Shown here piece after piece: positions 34,805 to 42,529 of a stretch of DNA of 64,000 nt. Below the pieces are notes generated by a model, which was given only the letters and a program-made list of their open reading frames with translations, was not told the DNA's origin and did no database searches. Location: positions 1 through 64,000 of the forward strand of contig CALLHY010000057.1 of NCBI GenBank assembly GCA_938009275.1, given 5' to 3'. The DNA comes from an uncultured bacterium (GTDB taxonomy: Bacteria > Cloacimonadota > Cloacimonadia > Cloacimonadales > Cloacimonadaceae). The stretch's first letter is position 1. Every line of letters starts with the position of its first letter. The translations under genes were made by a program, and so were the position numbers.

Positions 34805-35779
34805 TTGAGAACCGAGCAAGATAAAATTAACACGGTCATTGAGAGAAATACGTATTTCTTCAGCAATAAGGTTTTTGAGCAAAGATACGAAGGGTACATT
34901 TCCATGATTAAAGAGACACTACTAAATCTTAAACAAACTATCGATTGTGGGAAGCTTACAAAAGATGTGATTATAAACATCCTGAAAAGCAAAGAATATG
35001 GTTTGTGTGCAATCCTTGCATTAACAGGGCTATCTAATGAGTCGTTCAAACGTCTTCTAACTCTTGTATCTGTTGTTGATGATAATGAGCTATCCACATT
35101 AGTTCATAAGTCCCAATGGTGTCAACCCAAGAAATCAGATGCTTCTTTTCAAGAGATTAGTGATGCGCAGATAACTAAGTTACTATCTAACAATGACTAC
35201 TTCGTCAAAGGTGTGGTAAACCTATTCTTTGAAGGATCATCTACACCTTATCTGGTAAAAACACTTCCGCTTTTTGAACTAAAGAAGCTCAGCTTATCCA
35301 AGCTAAAGTTTGAAGTATCTGAGCTAATAGATACTCTTGTAAGATATAAGGAAAAAGGGAGTTATGCAGGGAAGGTTGAAAACAACGCTGAAGCAATTCT
35401 TAAGGAAATGCTAAACTCGAAGGGGATAAAGCACAGTAGCGGTGATCTTAAGGAACTGATCAAAAAAGAAAACACGAAAAAACGTACAATGGACTTTTTG
35501 ATTCCTGATAAAGATAATCCCAAGATAATTATTGAAAGCTCATATCTTGTTACTACTTCTTCCGGGCAAGGTGATAAGGCAAAAGCAGAAATCGCTGTAA
35601 GGGATTTGTTAAAAGTGCACTATCCGAACGCAAAATTTATCGGCTTGGTTGATGGAATTGGGTGGTACGTTAGAAGAGGTGATTTAGTAAGGATGGTAAG
35701 CGCTTTTGACGATGTTTTTACACTTCACCCAGACGAGATTATCAGACTTGTTGATTTCATTGAAAAAGAGTTGTATTAA
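34805..35779 (+). CDS. Type II restriction endonuclease, DpnII/MboI-like
   Basis: 324 residues from TTG 34805 behind AAGGAG, starting 3 bases after the first methylase. The C-terminal part resembles the DpnII/MboI nuclease core: TMDFLIPD (about residue 228), KIIIESSYLVTTSSGQGDKAKAE (about 243-262) and KFIGLVDGIGWYVRRGDL. In DpnII the equivalent acidic motif is followed by a glycine-rich GGSK. Here the expected ExK reads ESS, so the assignment rests on the overall pattern and on being sandwiched between two methylases. Recognition site unknown. Confidence 0.78.
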   Translation: MRTEQDKINTVIERNTYFFSNKVFEQRYEGYISMIKETLLNLKQTIDCGKLTKDVIINILKSKEYGLCAILALTGLSNESFKRLLTLVSVVDDNELSTLVHKSQWCQPKKSDASFQEISDAQITKLLSNNDYFVKGVVNLFFEGSSTPYLVKTLPLFELKKLSLSKLKFEVSELIDTLVRYKEKGSYAGKVENNAEAILKEMLNSKGIKHSSGDLKELIKKENTKKRTMDFLIPDKDNPKIIIESSYLVTTSSGQGDKAKAEIAVRDLLKVHYPNAKFIGLVDGIGWYVRRGDLVRMVSAFDDVFTLHPDEIIRLVDFIEKELY

Positions 35780-35798
35780 GATGAAGGATGAAGGCATC

Positions 35799-36788
35799 AT
35801 GTCAATAAATAAGATACTTCAAGGAGATTGCCTTGAACTATTCAAGAATATCCCCGACAACTCAGTAGATATGACATTTGCAGATCCTCCCTTCAATTTG
35901 AAGAAAGGCTATAATAGCTATAAAGATAGCCTCCTTTTTGAAGAGTATCTTGATTGGTGCTCTCTGTGGATAGCAGAGATGGTCCGCGTAACTAAACCTA
36001 CAGGTTCGATTTTTTTGCATAATATTCCCAAATGGCTTACATACTATGCGCTTTATCTCAATAAAGCTGCTCATTTCAAACACTGGATTGCGTGGGATGC
36101 CCCTACAGCACCAATGGGAAAAACTTTACAGCCTGCGCATTATGGCATATTATTCTATACCAAAGAAGAAAAGGGATCTAAGATATATGAACTTCGAATG
36201 CCCCACAAGAGAGATCGTATAACCGGTAGATTACAAAAGGACTATGGTGGGAAAAAAGACCTTCTACATCCGTTTGGCCCTTTGGTTTCGGATGTATGGT
36301 CTGATATTCATCGAATTAAACACAATTCGAAAAGAGACTCGCATCCTTGCCAACTTCCACTTCATTTACTTGACAGACTGATTCTACTAACCACAGATGA
36401 GGGCGACATAGTTCTCGACCCTTTCTCGGGAACAGGAACGACAGCAATATCAGCTAAAAGGCTTGGGCGTAACTATATCGGCTTTGAATTAGATGAAAAG
36501 TATGTTGAGATATCTACAGAAAAGTTATCATTGACCCGTGCAGATTCTATTCTGGGCTCTTCTTGGGTTAGTTACTATCTTGGAGAAGTAGTTACTCTCA
36601 GAAATAATGATTGGAGCAATCTAATTGATTACTTCGATGTACCCTATCCTGCTAAAGCGATTGATACAATGAAATCTAGGCTCAAGAACCATGCTCAAAT
36701 GAATTTGAGCGATTTTGATGCCGAAAGAGAGACCTCTGACTTACAAGAGCAACTGTTATCGGGTGTAGCAGCAGTTAACGTGAGATAG
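35799..36788 (+). CDS. DNA methyltransferase 2 of the R-M system (DPPF type, beta class)
   Basis: About 329 residues. The catalytic motif FADPPFNL (about residue 29) comes before the SAM motif LDPFSGTGTTAISAKRLGRNYIG (about residue 207), the beta-class order, and DPPF indicates adenine-N6 methylation. KHNSKRDSHPCQLPLHLLDRLI is the usual target-side segment. The start ATG 35799 follows GAAGG; ATG 35781 is also possible. About 80 residues after the methylase core are not recognised. With methylase 1 it should protect the host from the nuclease between them. Confidence 0.9.
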   Translation: MSINKILQGDCLELFKNIPDNSVDMTFADPPFNLKKGYNSYKDSLLFEEYLDWCSLWIAEMVRVTKPTGSIFLHNIPKWLTYYALYLNKAAHFKHWIAWDAPTAPMGKTLQPAHYGILFYTKEEKGSKIYELRMPHKRDRITGRLQKDYGGKKDLLHPFGPLVSDVWSDIHRIKHNSKRDSHPCQLPLHLLDRLILLTTDEGDIVLDPFSGTGTTAISAKRLGRNYIGFELDEKYVEISTEKLSLTRADSILGSSWVSYYLGEVVTLRNNDWSNLIDYFDVPYPAKAIDTMKSRLKNHAQMNLSDFDAERETSDLQEQLLSGVAAVNVR

Positions 36789-36803
36789 TATCTTCATCCT
36801 TTC

Positions 36804-36830
36804 CATCAATTCATCAATATATGGTTTGCC
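36804..36830 (+). repeat. 3'-end motif, copy A (after methyltransferase 2)
   Basis: CATCAATTCATCAATATATG then GTTTGCC begins 16 bases after the stop codon, in gene sense. It matches copy D at 42349 in about 22 of 27 positions. Confidence 0.7.
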
Positions 36831-36944
36831 AGCCCCAAGGGCATAGTCTTTACTATGACACTATATGTATATATCTATTATAATATATATGTACTTATAG
36901 AATATCATACGCTGTCTTTAGCCAATGTTCTGCCCCGCTATAAA

Positions 36945-36975
36945 GCCAAAAATTAATGAATTGATGAGATTGATG
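36945..36975 (-). repeat. 3'-end motif, copy B (after the 398-residue gene)
   Basis: On the minus strand CATCAATCTCATCAATTCAT, then TAATTTTTGGC. It lies about 65 bases after the stop at 37042, beyond that gene's terminator, in gene sense. Confidence 0.7.
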
Positions 36976-36988
36976 TTTATGCTTATAA

Positions 36989-37023
36989 CCAAAAGGGAGA
37001 AGGTTTCCCCAGCCCTCTCCCTT
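36989..37023 (-). terminator. Terminator of the 398-residue gene
   Basis: On the minus strand AAGGGAGAGGG pairs with CCTTCTCCCTT, then TTTGGTT. It starts 19 bases after the stop codon. Confidence 0.7.
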
Positions 37024-37041
37024 AATAATGCTATGGATGCT

Positions 37042-38238
37042 TTAGATAATTCCGTAGTATTCCAACCCGCTTTCCATGCATTGCAGCAGGTTATTCCGCC
37101 CACTCAGGTATTCGCTGTTCATTTCTACATTTGCAGTTTTTACCATGTCAAAAATATCGTCTATAGGGTCTATGGTTCCCCTTTGGAAATTCAACTCTTT
37201 ACCTGTAAAATAGAACAAGTTTATCAAGCTTAAATCATCTGATTGGAGCTTATTAAGTAGAGTGTATAAGCGTTTGCATCCCAGATATATATCTGAAGTT
37301 TTCAAAGCTTCGATTATCTTTTTGCAGGTGTCTAAAGCCATTGCTTGTCTTATTTGCATGCCAACGCCCTTCCAACTGTATATTCTGCCAGTTTTAATGC
37401 CACTTTTTATGTAGCCGCTACCCAAAGCTTGGTCAATGCTCTTATCCAGGGTTTCATACAGGTATTTTGCATTACTTCGTAAAACGGAGCTTGCATCGTC
37501 GGTTTCTTTCATTTCATAACGAGTTACATATTTTCTCTTAGCAGGATTGTAGGTAATCAAACCACAAAACAGATTGTAGTTTACGCGCTCTTCTGCTGTT
37601 GCTTTACCTGCGTTTATTTTCTTTTTCAGGCTTATCAGTTCTTTCGCAAGCTCATCAATTACACTCGTGGCACCCTTTTTTCTTTCGTACTCGCATACTC
37701 TTGGGTCACCTATTTCTTCGTGGAAATATGTTTTTAGATCGTCATGCACTTCTTCGGGATATGTCTTATTTGCGTGGCGCCATGTTCTCATGAATTTGGC
37801 AAAATCTATATCGCAAGTCAGCTCAGTAGATTTAAAATCCTTGCCGGGATTATCAACAAGCGTAACAAATCTCCTTGAACTTACCCGTAGATTAGTATTT
37901 TCTAACATATACTTAACCAACATATTAGAAACCAACTGAAACTTCACATAATCCTTTTTGTATTCCAGCAGTATTAATAACCAGGTGCCTACAAACACAA
38001 GACTTTTGTCTATTCCTTTTCCTGCTTTCCTTATCCACATTTCCACTTTATCTTCCAAATACGGGTCATCCAATATCTCCCAGCTTTTCTGAGTGCAGAA
38101 ATAGAATAGAGGGCTAAGCCCTGCGCAAACTTTCTCGGCGAATTCCGGGTTGCTGTGCTTGGCGATGATGCTTTGCATTTTCTGCTTTCTTTCGTGTAAA
38201 TCAGGCATCACAGTGTTAAAGATGTTTTGGGTGGTCAT
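37042..38238 (-). CDS. Hypothetical protein of the accessory module
   Basis: 398 residues from ATG 38238 behind AAGGAGG. Helical and rich in Lys, Leu and Tyr, without signal peptide or membrane segment. Notable stretches are ELAKELISLKKKINAGKATAEERVNY (coiled), GLITYNPAKRKYVTRYEMKETDDA and SGIKTGRIYSWKGVGMQIRQAMALDT. I see no catalytic motif and do not recognise the family. It has its own terminator and 3' motif, and a TTGACA lies upstream near 38310, so it is probably its own transcript. A replication or partition role is conceivable from context only. Confidence 0.75.
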   Translation of the reverse strand: MTTQNIFNTVMPDLHERKQKMQSIIAKHSNPEFAEKVCAGLSPLFYFCTQKSWEILDDPYLEDKVEMWIRKAGKGIDKSLVFVGTWLLILLEYKKDYVKFQLVSNMLVKYMLENTNLRVSSRRFVTLVDNPGKDFKSTELTCDIDFAKFMRTWRHANKTYPEEVHDDLKTYFHEEIGDPRVCEYERKKGATSVIDELAKELISLKKKINAGKATAEERVNYNLFCGLITYNPAKRKYVTRYEMKETDDASSVLRSNAKYLYETLDKSIDQALGSGYIKSGIKTGRIYSWKGVGMQIRQAMALDTCKKIIEALKTSDIYLGCKRLYTLLNKLQSDDLSLINLFYFTGKELNFQRGTIDPIDDIFDMVKTANVEMNSEYLSGRNNLLQCMESGLEYYGII

Positions 38239-38565
38239 AATGACCTCCTTTTTTATGTATTTTCTATAAGCCTATAAGGCGAACATTTTTTAGATTTGCT
38301 CTAATGTCAAGCTCAAAATCTATGTTTTTTTGGGGTAGTTTGGTGCAAAAAAAGCGGAAGCACACATCTGCGTTATCCTATGATACATAGTGGTTTATGC
38401 CTGCTATCATTCGCATCGGGGTATTTTTTTATACGCGAGGCATAAATTGTTCTCCTTATCTATATATAGACCTGCTGCTAATCTTATGTACAATGCTCGG
38501 GTGGCTATGCAAGGGCTGTCCCAGTATTGCATGAGGGGCAAAAAATATGCAGGCAAGGAGAAAAA
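38239..38565. other. Divergent intergenic region of the accessory module
   Basis: It separates the minus-strand 398-residue gene from the small plus-strand genes. It contains the upstream motif TTGTTCTCCTTATC at 38445-38462 and a TTGACA on the minus strand near 38309. No gene seen. Confidence 0.4.
38445..38462 (+). promoter_or_regulatory. Upstream motif copy 2, AATTGTTCTCCTTATCTA
   Basis: About 105 bases before the start at 38566. The same 15-base core precedes 39071 (copy 3) and, on the other strand, primase-helicase 1 (copy 1). Confidence 0.55.
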
Positions 38566-39006
38566 ATGGAAGTTACCTTCAAAAACCTCTTGCACGCCTA
38601 CAGCGGGAAGTGCGATGGCATTGTGTATTACTACAACAGACGCATGAACAAGTTAATCGCCCGTAGGCTGCCGGAACAAACAATTCATTCGCAAAACATC
38701 GAACTAAGCGCAATTAGCAAAAACCTGAAAAAGCTGAAGGTTTCGGAAGGCTACCGCGCCAACCTGAAGGTTTACACAGAGATGTCGCGCCTGCAAAGCG
38801 GAGGCAAAAGCGGTTACTATAGCTGGTGCAATGTGTATATGAAGCTAATGTACGCCCTTGCAAAAGATTATTCGTTAGACCTAAAAACCATCACCCGCGA
38901 GCAGATTTATGATGCTATGCTGCCCTGTGTATCGGTAAAAAATGCAGTTGAGGCAGGTTTATTGCCCCCTATTTCAGGATTTGAAGCATTAAATGAGCTA
39001 ATGTAA
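38566..39006 (+). CDS. Small module protein A (146 residues)
   Basis: Start ATG 38566 behind AAGGAG. The protein opens MEVTFKNLLHAYSGKCDGIVYYYN and contains LKKLKVSEGYRANLKVYTEM, YYSWCNVYMKLMYALA and LDLKTITREQIYDAMLPCVSVKNAVEAG. The order of these blocks matches the 150-residue protein at 39281, so the two are paralogues. No signal peptide or membrane segment, and no recognised family. Its 5' motif and place in the module suggest it belongs to the same element. Confidence 0.75.
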   Translation: MEVTFKNLLHAYSGKCDGIVYYYNRRMNKLIARRLPEQTIHSQNIELSAISKNLKKLKVSEGYRANLKVYTEMSRLQSGGKSGYYSWCNVYMKLMYALAKDYSLDLKTITREQIYDAMLPCVSVKNAVEAGLLPPISGFEALNELM

Positions 39007-39009
39007 CAA

Positions 39010-39027
39010 AATTGTTCTCCTTATATA
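39010..39027 (+). promoter_or_regulatory. Upstream motif copy 3, AATTGTTCTCCTTATATA
   Basis: Begins 3 bases after the stop of small protein A and 61 bases before the start of the 62-residue gene. It is identical to copy 2 over 15 bases and is followed by CGAGTAGAGGGTTGC, similar to the downstream part of copy 1. Confidence 0.55.
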
Positions 39028-39070
39028 CGAGTAGAGGGTTGCAACTCGAAGATAAAAAAATGGAGGACAC

Positions 39071-39259
39071 ATGAACACTGAGTTCATTTCCGTGCTGGCA
39101 AAAGAGCTGGCAACACGCATCAACAAGGCTGTGAACATCCCCCTGATGAGGGAAGATGATGAGCAGAAGTTTTTCGAAATGGTGGTAATGATAATTCTCG
39201 ATATCGCCTTGGCGAAGCTCGGGAAAGAGATGAAAACAAGCTCGGAAGGGCAAAAATAA
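39071..39259 (+). CDS. Small module protein, 62 residues
   Basis: Starts behind TGGAGG with good spacing. Predicted to be a mostly helical, slightly hydrophobic peptide (FFEMVVMIILDIALAKLG), possibly a short helix bundle or membrane-associated. It lies between the two paralogous small genes, 21 bases before the second. No family recognised. Confidence 0.65.
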   Translation: MNTEFISVLAKELATRINKAVNIPLMREDDEQKFFEMVVMIILDIALAKLGKEMKTSSEGQK

Positions 39260-39280
39260 GCACAAGGAGGGCTTTCTATT

Positions 39281-39733
39281 ATGAAAGTAAAATTCAAGTT
39301 CGGAATCAGCACCTACAGTGGCACCGTGGATGAAATGACCTTTGGCAGCTATCGCAAGCATAGCGTATGCATTGGTCGCAAGTTTGTATTTCCCCGCTTA
39401 ACTGCAAACAACACCCTGGTGGGGAGCGTTATGAAAAACCTGGCAAAGGTGTATGGCGATTGCTCTGCGGGCTTTAAGGCAGATTTGAAGGTGTATGCCT
39501 ATCGCAACACTGCCAATGTACCCGCTGGCAAGATAGCACCCAATGCCTATGCCATCTTTGTAAGGCTGATGTACAATTTCGCCGAGGCAGATAGTGAGCA
39601 CATAGACCTTGCCACCATCACTCACAGCGATTTGCAAACCGTGGGCACCGACATCGCATCTGTGGCAGACGCAGTAGATAACGGCTATCTGGCAAATGTA
39701 GCCAATGCCAATATGCTTACCGCAACCTTGTAA
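39281..39733 (+). CDS. Small module protein B (150 residues), paralogue of A
   Basis: Starts behind AAGGAGG. It shares with small protein A the blocks FGISTYSGTVDEMTFGSYRK, VMKNLAKVYGDCSAGFKADLKVYAYR, NAYAIFVRLMYNFA, IDLATITHSDL and SVADAVDNGYL. More neutral and alanine-rich than A. Function unknown. A terminator-like stem and the 3' motif (copy C) follow. Confidence 0.75.
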   Translation: MKVKFKFGISTYSGTVDEMTFGSYRKHSVCIGRKFVFPRLTANNTLVGSVMKNLAKVYGDCSAGFKADLKVYAYRNTANVPAGKIAPNAYAIFVRLMYNFAEADSEHIDLATITHSDLQTVGTDIASVADAVDNGYLANVANANMLTATL

Positions 39734-39755
39734 GCTAAACTGCAAGACCAACAGC

Positions 39756-39788
39756 AAGGGGAGTAGCTACCAGCTTCTCCCTTTTTTC
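39756..39788 (+). terminator. Terminator after small protein B
   Basis: AAGGG...CCCTT stem enclosing GTAGCTAC, then TTTTTT. Confidence 0.5.
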
Positions 39789-39813
39789 ATTAATATCATC
39801 AATTCATGGTTTT
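39788..39813 (+). repeat. 3'-end motif, copy C (after small protein B)
   Basis: CATTAATATCATCAATTCAT then GGTTTT, followed by a TATGGCGGC that recalls TGGCGGC of copy D. It is the most divergent copy and lies right after the terminator T-run. Confidence 0.5.
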
Positions 39814-39936
39814 CGGGTATGGCGGCAGGGATGCAGAACTTAGCATTTGCTGTGCCTTTGCGCCAAGTAGCTATATATAAAAGACATACAGGGTGTGTCG
39901 AGACCCCAATTTGAAATGTTAGCCTTTAGGTCTTTA

Positions 39937-39967
39937 GACGAAGCACTAAAAAAATATCAGCTTCGTC
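39937..39967 (+). promoter_or_regulatory. Leader hairpin before primase-helicase 2
   Basis: GACGAAGC and GCTTCGTC pair around a 15-base AT-rich loop and end right at the ribosome site GAAGG (39968-39972), 9 bases before the ATG. It could modulate translation. Confidence 0.45.
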
Positions 39968-39981
39968 GAAGGAATTAAAAA

Positions 39982-42321
39982 ATGGATATAATCCAAAATC
40001 ATCAAACTGAAGTGGGCACCAATCAACTCGAATTGGTGAGCGTAAGTAACGACATCACACAGCAGACTAACATGAGCTTAGTCCCGCTGAGCGAGGTCAT
40101 GAAGCACATTCAAATGGGCAGCTATAGGGCAGCAGTTGAGAAGATTCGTGAGTTTGCCGCGAAGAACGATAGGGAAAGCTTGAGTAGATGGAAAAAGAAC
40201 CTGCCATATTTCGTTTGCGGGATATTGAAAGGCAGCAGAAAGGAGAACAATGTAATTCAGGTAAATGGTATTGTGTTCGACTTCGACCATGTGGCAGACA
40301 TCGAAGCTTTCAAAGATCTGGCGGCAGAGCGGATACCCGGAGCGAGGTATATCTTTCGCAGTCCCAATGATGGGGTGAAGGTGATAGTTAGCTTTAGCAG
40401 ACCAGTAACGGAAAGGAAGCTCTATAAGGTGATATGGGAAATGCTGGCGCAAGAGGCGCAAAATCAACTGGGGCACAGGCCGGATGCAACGGCGGATATG
40501 TGCAGGGCATGTTTCGTTAGCTGGGATGAAAATCTGATTGATTTAAGCTCCGGTGATGCGCTTGACCCAGATGTGTTTCTTGATGCAGTAACAGAGGCAG
40601 ATGATAGCAATGAATATATAGACAGTCGCTTTGATGCTGCTATCAAAAGCATTAGTGCTAATATTCACAACGAGCCTCAAGAACGCATTGTGGACGACCC
40701 CAGCACGCATTACATTGTTTTAGCCGTGGAGCACCTCTGCTCTAAGCAAATGGACTATACAGACTGGCTTAAGGTGGGTATGGCGCTATACAACCACTTA
40801 GGCGATAATGGGAAGGAGCAATGGAACAAGTTTTTGCATAATCCAAACTACCCAAATGAAACTCAAGAGCATCTGGATAAACTTTGGAAAAGCTTGCAGA
40901 AATATCCCTCGGTAAAGATTGGAACTCTGTTCTTCATAGCCGGGAAGTATGGCTGGCGTAATGTGATTGCACCGCAAAGCAAGAACTATTCGCTCGAAGA
41001 CTACCCAGAGCTGATCAAGATGTTCGCAGACAAAAAAGACGTAGCATTGGATAAAGGAAAGCTGCCTCAGGAGCTTCAGGACTATATAGAGATACTAAAC
41101 GAGATAACTGATAGCAGCGAAGGGGCAAAGCTAAGCGCATTCCTACCCGTAGCGGCTTCTTGCATTGGCAATAGGATAGCGATAAATAATTCCGGTGCCA
41201 CCCATTTCTGCAATATCTGGGCTGTAATAATTGGCCCCAGCAGCATATCACGAAAAACCACAGTTATAAATGCTGCTCTGAAGTGTATGGACAAACACAA
41301 TAAGAAGCTGGATAAGCTGGAACCCAAGGAACAGATAGAACAAAGCATAACGCTGCACAAGCCTACCCAGGCAAGGCTATTGAACCTGCTGTCTATAAAT
41401 CCCAACAGGCTGATAGTGCAAATGGAGATGGGAGCTTGGATGCTGGAGATGCAAAAAAGCTATAATGCCGGAATGAAAGCAGAGATTACCGATATGTTCG
41501 ATGGTAACGACAAATCGATTGCTAAGATGGATGTGAACGAATGCATTAGGAAGCCTGCTTTCAGCATAGTTGGTGGTACTACGGAAGAGTGGTTCTTTAA
41601 TGAGTTACGCGATGCAGCAGACCAAAAAGGCGGCTTTTTGCAACGCTTGTTGGTGTGCTTTTATAGGGATATAGATATCTCCAAGATGGACTTTAGCACC
41701 CGGGACACCAGCAAGGCTATTGGGAAATTAGCTGCTTTCGGTGAGATGCTGGAATCCTTCTCGGAGCTAAGTGGAACCCATTATCTAAAGCTGGGCAAAG
41801 AAGCAAAAGAATATCGGGACACTACCTATAGCACAATGATGCGAAGCTATGCCGCGCAAGGTAATGACCCATTGCTTTCGTACTTAACCCGTATCTACGA
41901 TAACTACTTCTTCAGGTTCTGCATCCTGTTCTTTGCACTTAAGAATTGGCAGGATATTAAGGAAGCTAACGAAAACTGTAACCTATCTAAATACTTCAAG
42001 ATGCAGTGTATAGATGAAGATACAGCCAAACAAGCAATGTATCTATGCGACTACTACTTCGAGAATACCAAGCCGTTTATGCAAGACCTGGCAGAAGGCG
42101 GAAAGCTGGAGAATGAAAAAAAGCTGGTGGAAGTGATGAAGAAGATGGGCTCGTGCGAAACAAAACATCACAGAGTGCTATCCGCCTCGAGAATGACAGC
42201 ACACGAGTTTCGCAGATGTATGGATAGCCTGGTAGAAAGGCAAGCCGTAATCTATATCGAGAGAAGAGGCTATAACAACAGATTGGAACGCTACTACATG
42301 CTTAATCCTGTACTGATATAA
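39982..42321 (+). CDS. VirE-N/PriCT-2/DUF3987 primase-helicase-like protein 2
   Basis: 779 residues, paralogue of the protein at 30873-33332 over its whole length. The primase-like part shows GIVFDFDHVAD (about residue 98), SPNDGVKVIVSF and MCRACFVSWDE. The PriCT-2-like part is AVEHLCSKQMDYTDWLKVGMALYNHLG. The DUF3987 part has GPSSISRKTTV near residue 418 and a shared C-terminus (HRVLSASRMTAHEFRRCMDSLVERQAVI). The two proteins are clearly similar but not recent duplicates. Role inferred: DNA priming or unwinding for a mobile element. Confidence 0.86.
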   Translation: MDIIQNHQTEVGTNQLELVSVSNDITQQTNMSLVPLSEVMKHIQMGSYRAAVEKIREFAAKNDRESLSRWKKNLPYFVCGILKGSRKENNVIQVNGIVFDFDHVADIEAFKDLAAERIPGARYIFRSPNDGVKVIVSFSRPVTERKLYKVIWEMLAQEAQNQLGHRPDATADMCRACFVSWDENLIDLSSGDALDPDVFLDAVTEADDSNEYIDSRFDAAIKSISANIHNEPQERIVDDPSTHYIVLAVEHLCSKQMDYTDWLKVGMALYNHLGDNGKEQWNKFLHNPNYPNETQEHLDKLWKSLQKYPSVKIGTLFFIAGKYGWRNVIAPQSKNYSLEDYPELIKMFADKKDVALDKGKLPQELQDYIEILNEITDSSEGAKLSAFLPVAASCIGNRIAINNSGATHFCNIWAVIIGPSSISRKTTVINAALKCMDKHNKKLDKLEPKEQIEQSITLHKPTQARLLNLLSINPNRLIVQMEMGAWMLEMQKSYNAGMKAEITDMFDGNDKSIAKMDVNECIRKPAFSIVGGTTEEWFFNELRDAADQKGGFLQRLLVCFYRDIDISKMDFSTRDTSKAIGKLAAFGEMLESFSELSGTHYLKLGKEAKEYRDTTYSTMMRSYAAQGNDPLLSYLTRIYDNYFFRFCILFFALKNWQDIKEANENCNLSKYFKMQCIDEDTAKQAMYLCDYYFENTKPFMQDLAEGGKLENEKKLVEVMKKMGSCETKHHRVLSASRMTAHEFRRCMDSLVERQAVIYIERRGYNNRLERYYMLNPVLI

Positions 42322-42348
42322 TTCTGCCTATCGGAGGGCATTATTTAT

Positions 42349-42376
42349 ATCAATTCATCAATATCTGGCTTGGCGG
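42349..42376 (+). repeat. 3'-end motif, copy D (after primase-helicase 2)
   Basis: ATCAATTCATCAATATCTGG then CTTGGCGG, 28 bases after the stop codon and in gene sense, preceded by TCGGAGGGCAT as in copy E. Confidence 0.7.
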
Positions 42377-42529
42377 CGAAGCGCAAATATCAATAGGGTG
42401 TTTTGGCAGATAATCGAGCTTACCGGTAGTGCTGTCCATAGTCCATTTTAAGATTTTCCTTGACGTTAAAGTTATATATTAAACCGTGATAACAAAGCGT
42501 AACTAATACAAACTAAAGGAGATTCATTA

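Noticed and set aside
30772..42376. 3' motifs as integron attC sites
   Set aside because: The cassette-like placement fits, but the copies are not imperfect palindromes with RYYYAAC/GTTRRRY cores, and no integrase gene is in the window.
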